NCBI GenBank assembly: GCA_003151275.1
Contig: PLXC01000013.1
Span: 92,787 to 156,786, forward strand
Direction: 5' to 3'
From: Candidatus Melainabacteria bacterium
Lineage (GTDB): Bacteria; Cyanobacteriota; Vampirovibrionia; Obscuribacterales; Obscuribacteraceae
Length of the DNA stretch: 64,000 nucleotides
The notes under the pieces: model-generated
Told to the model about the DNA's origin: nothing
Databases searched by the model: none
Seen by the model: only the letters and a program-made list of their open reading frames with translations
Made by a program: the position numbers and the translations under genes
Part shown: one piece after another, positions 44,537 to 53,766 of the stretch
Position numbering within the stretch: position 1 is the stretch's first letter
Layout of the letters: every line of letters starts with the position of its first letter

Positions 44537-44592
44537 CCCGAAACTCTCGGGACGACAGGATTTGAACCTGCGACCTATTGCTCCCAAAGCAA
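44537..44592. repeat. right attachment site of element 2 in tRNA-Pro
   Basis: The sequence is identical to 34981-35036 (56 bases) and, less one base, to 22156-22210. It covers the 3' part of tRNA-Pro up to the anticodon stem plus 10 bases of flank. The element restores the tRNA 3' half on integration, so the tRNA gene remains intact. Confidence 0.85.
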
Positions 44593-44620
44593 CCGCGCTA
44601 CCAAGCTGCGCCACGTCCCG
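44547..44620 (-). tRNA. tRNA-Pro (UGG), integration target
   Basis: The acceptor stem CGGGACG/CGTCCCG is perfect, and D, anticodon and T arms fold. The loop TTTGGGA has TGG at 44584-44586 (minus strand), reading CCN codons. Discriminator A follows and CCA is not encoded. Its 3' half is the integration site of two tandem elements. Confidence 0.93.
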
Positions 44621-44647
44621 GCTTACAAATATAACATAGGAGTGGAC

Positions 44648-46735
44648 TTAGGGGACAAACTGAGGGGCATCGTTTACAACATCAACCGTCTCTTTGTCCA
44701 GGTAGCCTGTCTTTCCGCTCGGCAATTGAACTTTATACTTGCCATTCTTCAGTCCTGTCAGGACGACAACCTGAGCGCCCTTAGTAGCGACGCCGATTGG
44801 ATTGTGGTTTTCATCTCTGATGGTTCGGTTGCGATTAAGTGTGCCGGTCGTCAAGCCCTTCTGCATGGGCTCTGTAGTCTCCTTCTTAATCGGCGGAGTG
44901 CTCGCCTTGAAGTATGTCGAGGAAGCGGTCTTAATCGGCGCTGGGTTCTTTGTTGGAGTCGCCGTCTGCTGCTTGCTTGTTGCCATGCTTTCGGGTTTGC
45001 TGGTTGCAGGCACAGAGCTCGCAGTTGACGGCGATTTATTGTCGATCAAGGAGCTCATCACATAGCCTTCAGTGCCGCCGCTGCGCACCTTGTACCAGCC
45101 ATCTTTCTTGCCAATTATCTCTAACCTTGCTCCTGGCTTGATGTGTGCGAGTGTGCGATAGCCATTGCTAGGTCCGCGTCTCAAATTTATGTTACTGTCT
45201 GCGGTCTTTTCAACAGATGGACTAATAACCTCGTCGACTGGATACTTAATCGCCTTAGCCTTGGTCTCCACGATTTCTACTTTCTTGGTCTCAGCAGCTG
45301 GTGGTGTTTGCTCGACGACCTTTGCCGGTTCTTTCGTTTCTTTGACTGGACTCTTTTGGGTCGTGTCATCTTTTGAAGTCTGGATAACTTTGGAACTTTT
45401 GCTGCTGCTTATGATTCTGTCTTCGATCGAAGCATCACTTTTGGCTTCTTTCTTGATAGTTGGTTTCTTCTCGACGATCGTCGCCTGATGATGATTGAAT
45501 CCGGGGTCCATCGTGGCCACTTGCACCGGTGTCAAAGCTTGAGTAGGTGCCACCGTATCTGGAGACTTGACGATTGGAGCTGCGGCGATTGTTTCATCTG
45601 TCTTGCGGATACTGCTTGCCAGCACATGTGCGTTCACGCCCTCACCTGATTTTTGTAATTCAACTCGGAAGCTATTGCCGCCAGATCCGCTAAGCAAGCG
45701 GTTTACCGTTGGAGTACGGCGCTGTTTGGCGGAGGCTTCGGTTTGCCCGATCACAAAGTTCGGTGTATCCAACTTAATTTGTGATGTCTTGATGAATTGA
45801 ATTGCTTTAGGAGAAAGAGAATCTGAAAATTTATCTGCATCAGCTGGTGACTGCATGCATCGTGCCACCATATATAGTGCGGCGAGGGCGCCTTTGCCGT
45901 TTGATTGCATGGAGGTGTAGCGTCCATCGCGCCAAGTTAGAATTTGTTTGACTCGCTCTTCCTCTCCACGACCAGTGTTGGGCTGCTGTGGTTTGAAAAG
46001 TCTTTGGGCAACTCCTACTGAAAATAGAGAAAGATCAGCAACGATGTCTCGGTGATTAGCAGCAAAACCTGCTGTTCCTTCGCCGACAATCGGTGGCAAT
46101 GCTTTGGATGTTTCATCCTGAATGTCATCTGGCAAGAGCGCGAAGACTTTGATTTGTGGTCTATGTGCTCCCTGACCGGCTGAATGTCCAATCAGAACGA
46201 GCGATGCGCGAGCTTGATCATTGATTATTTGTGCACTGTCGAAAACTTCGAAATCTGGCAGAAGAAAAACTTTGGTTCCCGCTTGCGAATTCATAATTAC
46301 GAAATCAGATGCCTGCAATATAGTGTCAACTTCAATCACCTTCAAGCCGCGCGGCAGCTCGAAAGAGTGCACCTCAAAGGCTGACGAAGCTAAAATCGCC
46401 TGCAACTTTTTGACTAGTTCAGGTGATGGATCTTTGCCGTTCGCAATCAAAAACTGTCGCAACGAGTTATCAAACTCTGCCTTCAGTTTCGTGGCGTGTT
46501 CAGGTGATTTCGGACCAGCTAAGACATTTTTCGCGACATGGGTAAGAGACTTGGACGGGTCGTTCAGACTTGGCACGACCGCCGAGGCAACGCCCCAAAA
46601 CGTTAAAACGATTGCGACAATTCCAATACCCACCCAAACTGTCACAGGTACGGGCTTGCGCTTGAACTTATGCCCACAGGTGCCGCAACTTCTAGCTGCA
46701 ACTGAGTTTCTTTCGGTACATTCTGGACACCGCAT
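44648..46735 (-). CDS. zinc-ribbon membrane protein with two SH3b domains
   Basis: This 695-residue protein has an N-terminal zinc ribbon (CPECTERN, then CGTCGHKF), one membrane span (about 33-55, VWVGIGIVAIVLTFWGVA), a globular region to about 370, and a long Thr/Lys/Pro-rich linker. Two bacterial SH3 domains near the C terminus follow (NINLRRGPSNGYRTLAHIKPG and a weaker TLNRNRTIRDENHNPIG copy). SH3b domains usually bind peptidoglycan, so the C-terminal part is probably outside the membrane. It is the first chromosomal gene after tRNA-Pro. Confidence 0.85.
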   Translation of the reverse strand: MRCPECTERNSVAARSCGTCGHKFKRKPVPVTVWVGIGIVAIVLTFWGVASAVVPSLNDPSKSLTHVAKNVLAGPKSPEHATKLKAEFDNSLRQFLIANGKDPSPELVKKLQAILASSAFEVHSFELPRGLKVIEVDTILQASDFVIMNSQAGTKVFLLPDFEVFDSAQIINDQARASLVLIGHSAGQGAHRPQIKVFALLPDDIQDETSKALPPIVGEGTAGFAANHRDIVADLSLFSVGVAQRLFKPQQPNTGRGEEERVKQILTWRDGRYTSMQSNGKGALAALYMVARCMQSPADADKFSDSLSPKAIQFIKTSQIKLDTPNFVIGQTEASAKQRRTPTVNRLLSGSGGNSFRVELQKSGEGVNAHVLASSIRKTDETIAAAPIVKSPDTVAPTQALTPVQVATMDPGFNHHQATIVEKKPTIKKEAKSDASIEDRIISSSKSSKVIQTSKDDTTQKSPVKETKEPAKVVEQTPPAAETKKVEIVETKAKAIKYPVDEVISPSVEKTADSNINLRRGPSNGYRTLAHIKPGARLEIIGKKDGWYKVRSGGTEGYVMSSLIDNKSPSTASSVPATSKPESMATSKQQTATPTKNPAPIKTASSTYFKASTPPIKKETTEPMQKGLTTGTLNRNRTIRDENHNPIGVATKGAQVVVLTGLKNGKYKVQLPSGKTGYLDKETVDVVNDAPQFVP

Positions 46736-46883
46736 AGTATTGTGGTCTCTGTTTTGTCCGGGGCCACTACCACGACCGAATTCGTGATTCGGGCGGCTAC
46801 TTACATCCCGATAGTAGTCTACTAGATATAATAACCTGCCATAAAGAATTGCTTATTTCTTCAGATTCTAAGGAGATTTTCCG

Positions 46884-47594
46884 TTGCAAACTGAGCTCAC
46901 CGAAAAGCAGGCAAGAGAGGAACTGGTCGAGGTTTCTGGGCTTTGCTACTCGAGAGGATACATAAGCGGCACTGAAGGCAATTTCAGCATCAGACTGGCT
47001 GATAATCTCATTTTGACCACACCAGCGGGCACCTGCAAGGGGCGTTTGCGGTGCGAGGACCTGGTACTTACTGATATTAACGGCGTTTCACTTTCTGATG
47101 CCAAACCTTCGACCGAGCTGAAGATGCATTTGGTTGCGTATCATTGTCGTCCGGATGTGAAAGCTGTGGTTCACGCGCACCCAACTGTTGCAGTCGGATT
47201 CACCGTCGCTGGTGCCACACTTTCCCAATGCGTTTTGCCCGAAGTTGTTTGCACACTAGGTCACATACCAACAGCACCGTATGCGACACCAAGCACAGAA
47301 GAAATTCCTGATAGCATCCGCGCTTATGTGGAAAAATATGACGCTATCATGCTGGACCATCACGGCGCGCTTACGTTAGGCAAGAATATATTTGACGCCT
47401 ATTACAAGTTGGAAACAGTTGAGCACTTCGCACAAACGATGCTGGTGGCTCATGTTCTGGGTGGTCCAAAGCCACTGTTTGCTTCTCAAGTTCAGAAGTT
47501 AATAGATGTCTGTAGCGTTTACGGACTAAGCAAACCGGCGAATGCGGATCAGCTTGTTACCGCTGGTTTCTGCCAACCTGACGCGGAGAATTAG
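46884..47594 (+). CDS. class II aldolase/adducin family protein
   Basis: This 236-residue enzyme of the fuculose/ribulose-phosphate aldolase type has STELKMH (catalytic Glu78), zinc ligands in VVHAHPT (His97, His99) and a further His in MLDHHGALTLG. It probably cleaves or epimerises a phospho-sugar; the substrate is not determined. It uses a TTG start at 46884, supported by AAGGAG 8-9 bases upstream, and no ATG fits. The next gene begins one base after its stop. Confidence 0.85.
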   Translation: MQTELTEKQAREELVEVSGLCYSRGYISGTEGNFSIRLADNLILTTPAGTCKGRLRCEDLVLTDINGVSLSDAKPSTELKMHLVAYHCRPDVKAVVHAHPTVAVGFTVAGATLSQCVLPEVVCTLGHIPTAPYATPSTEEIPDSIRAYVEKYDAIMLDHHGALTLGKNIFDAYYKLETVEHFAQTMLVAHVLGGPKPLFASQVQKLIDVCSVYGLSKPANADQLVTAGFCQPDAEN

Positions 47595-47595
47595 C

Positions 47596-48246
47596 GTGCC
47601 GTCAGCGACCAAGGAAAGTGAAAAACTTCATCCTGAAGAAGCGATCACTTCTTTGCTTTTGATTAGACATGGACATACAGAAGCTACTGAAGCCGGTCTA
47701 CTCTATACCGATCCCGAAGCAAGGCTGACTGAAAAGGGGGTTGACCAAGCTCAGGCTATTTCCAGATGGATACCGAAGCACAATCCGCAAGTTTTAATAG
47801 CGAATACCGCTAAGCGTGTTCAAGCTACCGCCGACATCATCTCCGAGGCGACCGGACTAATGCCGATTATTTGTCAGGGTTTCGATGAATGGCGTGTTGG
47901 TGAATGGGAGGGTCGAACTTATTTGGATATAAAAAAGCGTGAGCCTGATATTTACGCGGCCTGGTCGAAAGATCCGATCACTAATCGTCCACCAGGAGGA
48001 GAGTCGATCGAAGATCTTTGTGAACGCATTCGAGACAACTTACTCGCTTTGATAAAAACGCATGAAGGAAAGACGGTCGCGTTTGTTACTCACGCAGGCA
48101 TCATCCGCGCCATCCTCGTCAATGCGCTGGGTATGTCTGTGCATAATTTTTGGCGTTTATCTGTGCCGACTGGATCTGTTTCCAGAGTGGATTTCAGTGC
48201 TAATTTTGCAACTGTTCACTTCGTGTCCTTGCGGCCGGATCTTTAA
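47596..48246 (+). CDS. histidine phosphatase family protein
   Basis: This 216-residue phosphatase has the phospho-His motif LLIRHGHTEATE near residue 25, the second basic site (NTAKRVQATADI), WEGRTYLDI and the second catalytic His in VTHAGIIRAIL. It resembles the PhoE/CobC/phosphoglycerate mutase-like branch. The GTG at 47596 follows the aldolase TAG by one base and is chosen over an internal ATG at 47542. Coupling to the aldolase suggests sugar-phosphate metabolism. Confidence 0.85.
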   Translation: MPSATKESEKLHPEEAITSLLLIRHGHTEATEAGLLYTDPEARLTEKGVDQAQAISRWIPKHNPQVLIANTAKRVQATADIISEATGLMPIICQGFDEWRVGEWEGRTYLDIKKREPDIYAAWSKDPITNRPPGGESIEDLCERIRDNLLALIKTHEGKTVAFVTHAGIIRAILVNALGMSVHNFWRLSVPTGSVSRVDFSANFATVHFVSLRPDL

Positions 48247-48264
48247 TGAGCGAAAAGTGGGTCT

Positions 48265-48687
48265 CTAGGGACCAGGTGGCGACGGTGTCGCGCGCTGAAT
48301 TTTTATCAACGAAACAAGTTTTGTGCGTTGGTCGGGCGTCAACAATCGTCTGATTTTCATATTCAGCTTTAATCGATCAATTGACATCGCTGCCTGCAAA
48401 TCGTTTATTCGATTTTGTGTCGAAAGGATTTTCTTTTCGTCGAGGTCTGGTTGAAGAGAAAGCTGTCGCAAGTTCTTGATCAAGTCCAGGATTTCATGTG
48501 ACCTGCCAATGTTAGTCTGCTCTAGTTGTGTGCCTAACTCTGTGATTTGTGCGTGTTGGCTAGGGTCAATTCCCGCTTGCACATAAATTGATAAAGGATC
48601 GGCACCACTTTCAGCGCGCACCAAATTTGGTGCTAGTGCGAATATGCACGCGAGGGCACTGGAAAGAAGTATTTTGGATACGTACAT
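48265..48687 (-). CDS. Spy/CpxP-like periplasmic protein
   Basis: This 140-residue exported protein has a signal peptide after MYVSK (cleavage near VRA/ES), then long amphipathic helices and the LTPDQRTKLVSLI motif of LTXXQ proteins (Spy, CpxP). Such proteins are periplasmic chaperones or stress sensors. The start at 48687 is chosen because it puts the signal peptide at the end. It is convergent with the phosphatase. Confidence 0.65.
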   Translation of the reverse strand: MYVSKILLSSALACIFALAPNLVRAESGADPLSIYVQAGIDPSQHAQITELGTQLEQTNIGRSHEILDLIKNLRQLSLQPDLDEKKILSTQNRINDLQAAMSIDRLKLNMKIRRLLTPDQRTKLVSLIKIQRATPSPPGP

Positions 48688-48756
48688 ATTAAACAATCTC
48701 ACTAAAATCTCGGCGGATAATAGCATGGCATGAAACAGATTGTTAGAGGAGAACGT

Positions 48757-50268
48757 TTATGGATGGTTCTGCGCGCTGCGTGAACTGGCAACATCGACAC
48801 CGACTGGTCCATCAACTACACGCTTTAGATCCAGATCGAAAACAACCTTGTCGGAAACAAGCGGTGTAGGCAGTTCAGGAATTTCAAACTTTGTAACCAT
48901 TCTCACTGCCTTGAGGGCACTCTCTCTGAAGAAAGTCTCAGCAACGGCGTCTCGCTTGATATCAGTGGCAGGCTGGAAGTCGATTAGTTGACACGAAATA
49001 TCCCGGTCTTTTGTCACCACCATGCGCACTGTGGCAATTCCCGGTCCAACTTCCGCGTACTGCCACCGGCAATAAATGGCTCTTGCAACGCGCTTGTACC
49101 ATTCGTCCCAAGAAATTTTTTCAAGCGCTTGTGCGCGCAATTGAGGCAATAGCAAACCCGTTGCCACCAGGGGTGATGTTCCAACTAGAACTTTTGCAAA
49201 TTGCGGTTGAGGCAACACACCCTGTGATGCTATCAATGGTGGCGTACTTAGTCCAGAATGCCAAAGACCGCTCAGCGTTTCTTTTATGGCACCCGGTACA
49301 AGTCTAGAAAGTTCATAACCAGGTGTCCAAACGACGACGCCTTTATTTCTGGAGGTGACGCTGACTTCATAGCCAGGCGCCCAAGAAGTTACTCCTCTTT
49401 GCGTAACGCTTGTTGGATCATAAGGCAGAGTTTGTGAAGTGACGATGATCTTGTGAACTTCATATTGTGGTGCATAGGCAGCCACTCCTGGTCCAACTCT
49501 GGCGGTTATAGCAGACGCTGCTCCGGCGATCTGGCTGATGCTTGTCACGTCATAGCCCGGCACCCACGAGGTTACTCCTCGCTGAACAGACGATGAACTT
49601 GAGCTACTTGTTGGCGGCACAAATGCAGCGCTTCTACTCAAGGTTGCTGGGGTCACTTCATAGCCAGGGGCTACCCATGTTCTGCTGTTGCTGCGCGTCA
49701 GGGTATATGTCGAAATAGGAGGGATGGCTCCGCTCTGCGGCCGGTTATGCACTGAATTGATGGGCGTTCCTGCTTGAAATATTGGTGCTAGGGGACCCGC
49801 CATTCTGTTGCCTGAAATCTGAGTAACACCGCCAGGTAAAAGCGAGTTTACGAGACCCGGCGTCAATGGTTGTCCGTGATCTGTAGAGGGTTTGAGAAGT
49901 CTCAGAGATGATCGCAGTGCGGCATCATCCTTAATACCACCTTGCAATGTCGTGTGACGGATTCCCGTTGATAACGAATCCGACTTTGCGCTTCCGTTTA
50001 ATGGAGTTTGCTTCGCGCCTGCCGACAAGCTGTCGACTTTTGCGCCGCCGTTTAGAAGGGGTTGATTCGCACCGCCCGACAAAGAATTGACCTTTGTTCC
50101 ACCGTTTAGCAGAGTCTGGCTTGCTCCCGCGGACAAAGAATCCGTCTTGGTCCCACCCTGCAACTGAGCGAAGGCTGCAAGAGGCGATGACCCTATGCAA
50201 ACCGACAGAGACAAGAATTGAATGGCGGAGCCGAGCAGGCGCCGTGGACGCACACTTACGTGAAACAT
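48757..50268 (-). CDS. exported repeat protein with TonB-C-like domain
   Basis: This 503-residue protein has a signal peptide (cleavage near AAFA/Q). Four 18-residue repeats follow (GGTKTDSLSAGASQTLLN type, about residues 38-110), then a central region with recurring TSWAPGYEVT units (about 200-320). The C-terminal domain has WYKRVARAIYCRWQYAEVG, then VRMVVTKDRDISCQLIDF and FFRESALKAVRMV, which is TonB-C-like. The layout suggests a cell-surface or periplasm-spanning protein. No partner genes are linked. Confidence 0.7.
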   Translation of the reverse strand: MFHVSVRPRRLLGSAIQFLSLSVCIGSSPLAAFAQLQGGTKTDSLSAGASQTLLNGGTKVNSLSGGANQPLLNGGAKVDSLSAGAKQTPLNGSAKSDSLSTGIRHTTLQGGIKDDAALRSSLRLLKPSTDHGQPLTPGLVNSLLPGGVTQISGNRMAGPLAPIFQAGTPINSVHNRPQSGAIPPISTYTLTRSNSRTWVAPGYEVTPATLSRSAAFVPPTSSSSSSSVQRGVTSWVPGYDVTSISQIAGAASAITARVGPGVAAYAPQYEVHKIIVTSQTLPYDPTSVTQRGVTSWAPGYEVSVTSRNKGVVVWTPGYELSRLVPGAIKETLSGLWHSGLSTPPLIASQGVLPQPQFAKVLVGTSPLVATGLLLPQLRAQALEKISWDEWYKRVARAIYCRWQYAEVGPGIATVRMVVTKDRDISCQLIDFQPATDIKRDAVAETFFRESALKAVRMVTKFEIPELPTPLVSDKVVFDLDLKRVVDGPVGVDVASSRSAQNHP

Positions 50269-50539
50269 TGATTCTTAAATTGGCTGCTAACTGGAGATTG
50301 ATACTAATGTACCACCGGATTAGATGGCTTTAACATCTGGAAATGTCCAAAACTCCTGCCTGGCGACCAAATTCGACCAACTTGCGTCCTGACCGCCCGT
50401 AAGAAATCCTTCGTTATTGAATCCAGCGCTTTGGTGGGCAGAATCCCTCAGCTAAAATGTTGAGTGTTTCGCCAGCCGAGATCCCGCGCTTGCGCGTTAT
50501 GTGAAGGCGAGGTTGCCGGGCGCTCCAGGGCGCTCCCAG

Positions 50540-52945
50540 CTAGCGTCGCCGCCATACGGTCGCAAGCGAAGAGATCAATTGATACTTTCTTTGGTGCTCT
50601 CGTATCAATAAAGGCATGTCGAATTTTTCCAGCAATTCGAAATCGTTCGACAATCGTTCAATCAGCTCTTCCTCAGATGTCTTCTCATCTTCTCTCCGTC
50701 CACCAAACCAGGATTCTCTTGGTGTAAATTTTTCCATCCACGTAAACGGTGTCGTGATAACAAGTAATCCTCCCCTTCGAACAATGCCTCGATCACCGCT
50801 CATGCGCGATAAGCAGGCGTTAGGGCTCGGCAACCGACACAATAAATTGGCTAAAAGGACTGCGTCAAAGCCAACAAACTCTGGCGGTAAGGCGCAGGCA
50901 TCGGCTCTTCTAAAGTTGATTCGCTGTGAAAAAGTTTTGTCGACTGTGGCTTCGAGTGAAAGAACTTGCTCGCCCTCAGTTCTACAATCAAAGTTGATGA
51001 TGCCATCGGTTTGAAGCCGTTTTGCTGCATCAATAAATGCCTGGCTCAAATCAACTGCAGTCACTTCTGCGAACATTTCTGCCAGCTTGAAGGACGCGCC
51101 GCCTACGGCACAACCTACATCGAGTGCGCGGTCTGGCTGGATGCCCAATTTTTTCGTCCACTTTTTAACCAGCTCGGCGCAACGCTGTGGGAACTCTGTC
51201 AAATCGCGACTGATGAAATGAAAAGGCATTTGAATTTCTGCTGGCGCAAAGTGCAAGGTTAGATATTCATTTAGAATGGACTCGGTTTCGTAAGGATTGA
51301 TTTGGCTTTGTTGCTCACCAAGATGCACTACGCCACCATCACCGGTACTAGATACAATTCTAAATCCAGCATGTTGAAAGAAGTGCGCACGAAAGTGGAA
51401 TCGAGCCCAAGCTGTCGCTTCGTCTCCACTACTGATGAACGAACCACCAAGTATCATCTGGTGTTTTCCATCAAAGCATGGCACGCTGAAATCGTCATAA
51501 TATTTGTTTACGGCGAATCCATTCAGGGGATTAAACTGATCTTCGCACCATTGCCAAACGTTTCCAAACAAATCACCGGGAAGGTTTTCATCGTCTGAGT
51601 TTAGATCGGCTCCGACACGTCGCTCCGCGCCCCAAGTGAGATTGAGATTGAATCTACGATCGCTAAGAACGCCTGTTTTGGATTGGTACTGTATTTGGTG
51701 CGTCTTATCCAAGTGGTCTACCAGCTGTCGCAGTCGATGATGCTCTGCTTCAGTGATAAGTCTGTAAGCATTATCACTTCCGTCATTGTCAGCGCGCCAT
51801 TTGCAGTAAGCTTCTGCTTCGTAAAAATTCGCTACGACTGGCCATGACCACTGCATCGGTATCAATTCGAAGCAAGTGCGCAGTCGATATTGATGGTATC
51901 CATTTGGTCCCTGTGGTTTCCAGAATGTGGGAAATTTGGTATTCCTGAACGAACGCCACTGCCAGCCTTCTTCACTCCAAAATTTTTGTTCGAGGTAGGC
52001 ACCGCAGGAGACGAACGAATAGAACTCGCCATTGCTAATTAGATTCTTGGACACGGCAAATGCGCCAATTTGCCGCATTCTAGTACCATATTCGTTGTCC
52101 CAGCCATAAAGATGATTGTTCGCTGGCTTACCAATCTCCACTGCACCGGCTTCAACCTGCAAAAGATGATTGGAGGGGAAATCTTTTCCGGTTACCGGTG
52201 GAAACACAGCATTGTTTGACGGTGACATGTCCAAATCTGGCCAGGCGTCTGGCTTCCTAACGCATTCGAGCGGCAGCTCACGAATGAGAACAGAAGAGGT
52301 TTCTAAATGGATTCGCTCATGCTCAAATCCCATGAAAAGTGTCCATAGTGGACTGGTTTGCGTAATCGGTATGTGACCTTCGTTCAAACCCTCGTGCGAT
52401 GCGATGATTCCCGAAACAACCTTATAGACTTGCTTGCGATATTCGTGTAATTCCTGCAATGGCGGCCAATCCATCGTGTTTTTCGACATGTCATCCCACG
52501 ACATTTCGTCTACCCCTGTCTCAAAAACGCTTTCTAATTTTGGATTCACCGCGCGCGAAATCAATCCACCCAGTCTGAGTTTGTTGACGTACAGCACAGC
52601 TTGATGAATGTAGTAGAAAACCAGGGGATATCGCAGTCCGTGGTAAGGCACGACATAAAACACATCGTCCGATTTTAGCCCGGAGAACAGCACTTCAGTC
52701 AGTGTCCATGTATTGTCAAAGTAATCCTGCACCTGTTGTCTTGTGCAATTCGCTAAATCCGGCATACTCAGCGAGTGGATCTTGCCGTGGCCATCGACAC
52801 CCGGACATAAGCCCGCGACGGGGCGCCTGCCCGTCCACCATCCCAGTGAGTTGGCCAATATATCATTGGCTCTGCCGGTCGCTTTTCCAGATGTTGTTAC
52901 GGACGTCAGCTCTGACTTAGGATTGACCATCTCGTTGTGTCGCAT
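50540..52945 (-). CDS. ovoA: ovothiol synthase OvoA (sulfoxide synthase-methyltransferase)
   Basis: OvoA joins cysteine to the 5-position of histidine with O2 and a non-haem iron, and its C-terminal domain N-methylates the mercaptohistidine, giving ovothiol A. The 801-residue protein has the N-terminal DinB-like domain (LGWWTGRRPVAGLCPG, DYFDNTWTLTEVLF) with iron ligands His114, His209 and His213 (FEHERIH). An FGE-sulfatase-like domain (about 265-550, FGNVWQWCEDQFNP, GGSFISSGDEAT) and a SAM-dependent methyltransferase (about 590-801, ALDVGCAVGGASFKLA) follow. The order and length match the family. A PLP lyase for the C-S cleavage is not adjacent. Confidence 0.93.
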   Translation of the reverse strand: MRHNEMVNPKSELTSVTTSGKATGRANDILANSLGWWTGRRPVAGLCPGVDGHGKIHSLSMPDLANCTRQQVQDYFDNTWTLTEVLFSGLKSDDVFYVVPYHGLRYPLVFYYIHQAVLYVNKLRLGGLISRAVNPKLESVFETGVDEMSWDDMSKNTMDWPPLQELHEYRKQVYKVVSGIIASHEGLNEGHIPITQTSPLWTLFMGFEHERIHLETSSVLIRELPLECVRKPDAWPDLDMSPSNNAVFPPVTGKDFPSNHLLQVEAGAVEIGKPANNHLYGWDNEYGTRMRQIGAFAVSKNLISNGEFYSFVSCGAYLEQKFWSEEGWQWRSFRNTKFPTFWKPQGPNGYHQYRLRTCFELIPMQWSWPVVANFYEAEAYCKWRADNDGSDNAYRLITEAEHHRLRQLVDHLDKTHQIQYQSKTGVLSDRRFNLNLTWGAERRVGADLNSDDENLPGDLFGNVWQWCEDQFNPLNGFAVNKYYDDFSVPCFDGKHQMILGGSFISSGDEATAWARFHFRAHFFQHAGFRIVSSTGDGGVVHLGEQQSQINPYETESILNEYLTLHFAPAEIQMPFHFISRDLTEFPQRCAELVKKWTKKLGIQPDRALDVGCAVGGASFKLAEMFAEVTAVDLSQAFIDAAKRLQTDGIINFDCRTEGEQVLSLEATVDKTFSQRINFRRADACALPPEFVGFDAVLLANLLCRLPSPNACLSRMSGDRGIVRRGGLLVITTPFTWMEKFTPRESWFGGRREDEKTSEEELIERLSNDFELLEKFDMPLLIREHQRKYQLISSLATVWRRR

Positions 52946-53053
52946 ATTATGGGTTACCTTTCAATCAAAATTAAGCTCTGCTGTCCTGATGTGACCTAAG
53001 ACTGATCTTGCGGTGAGAAAGTGTCCATACCGTGAATGCGTGCAACTCTTTAT

Positions 53054-53605
53054 TCACTTGTTTGCTGCGAGTGCTTTCAGTTTCAACTGTAGTTGTTTGA
53101 CTTTGGCAGAAGTTTTCGGCAAGTTCTTCTTGTAGATAGTCAATGCCTTTTCGAAGTGCTGCTTAGCTGCCTTCTTATCATTGAGCGACGTTGAGTCGAT
53201 TCCCACTCGCAGCTCTGCATCAGCGACTAACTCGCCGTCGGCGCCGTTTTGCGTCGTTAGTGCAACAATTGCTTCTTTGTGTAATGCAAGGGCGTCTTTA
53301 TACTTTCCCAGTTCCCACTTCGTGTTGCCCAAAATCATTTCGACGCTACTGAGGTTTGGTCCCGAAGTCCCTTCTTGATGATCCTTACCTAACTTAAGCG
53401 CTTGCTCTAATTTTTTTTCAGCCTGGATGTAGTTTCGTTCCTCGTAGAACTTTTTACCAGCAGAAAAAATTTCCGCTTTATCCGCAGGCTTTGCGCATCC
53501 AGCGCAGCATGACATAACTATAAAAATAGAAATGAGAAGAAAAATTGTCTGTGGAACAGGCGCTCTTTGAGCCGATAAGCCTGCTCCTGTTTGAAGCATG
53601 TTCAT
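53054..53605 (-). CDS. TPR lipoprotein
   Basis: This 183-residue protein has a type II signal peptide ending in SCCAGCAK, with the lipobox Cys at about residue 37. It is followed by TPR-like helices (SAGKKFYEERNYIQAEKKLEQALKL style; WELGKYKDALALHKEAI; AAKQHFEKALTIYKKNL). It is probably anchored to a membrane and binds protein partners. The length and Lys-rich end are common in such adaptors. Confidence 0.8.
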   Translation of the reverse strand: MNMLQTGAGLSAQRAPVPQTIFLLISIFIVMSCCAGCAKPADKAEIFSAGKKFYEERNYIQAEKKLEQALKLGKDHQEGTSGPNLSSVEMILGNTKWELGKYKDALALHKEAIVALTTQNGADGELVADAELRVGIDSTSLNDKKAAKQHFEKALTIYKKNLPKTSAKVKQLQLKLKALAANK

Positions 53606-53766
53606 GAATCCTCACAAGTATTCTTTACCCAATTGGGAATCGCTTTAAAAAGCCGCACGCCCTTGATAAATGCTATCTTTTGCCTTCTTCTCGTTGACGG
53701 TTAATTGGCACGGTGTCGAGCGAGCATCGACGTATCAACCAGCTGTCAAGTTGCAATGGGAGTTAC

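Larger units (their letters stand above)
34981..44591. mobile_element. integrative element 2 with defence-like cargo
   Basis: About 9.6 kb is bounded by the tRNA-Pro 3' repeat on the left and the intact tRNA on the right. It carries an integrase at the left end, four genes in the middle that resemble host accessory genes (TonB-C-like, S1-like, membrane), a TIGR02391 protein and a wHTH-dNTPase-ApeA module at the right end. No replication gene is seen, so it looks like an integrative island and not a satellite. Confidence 0.7.
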
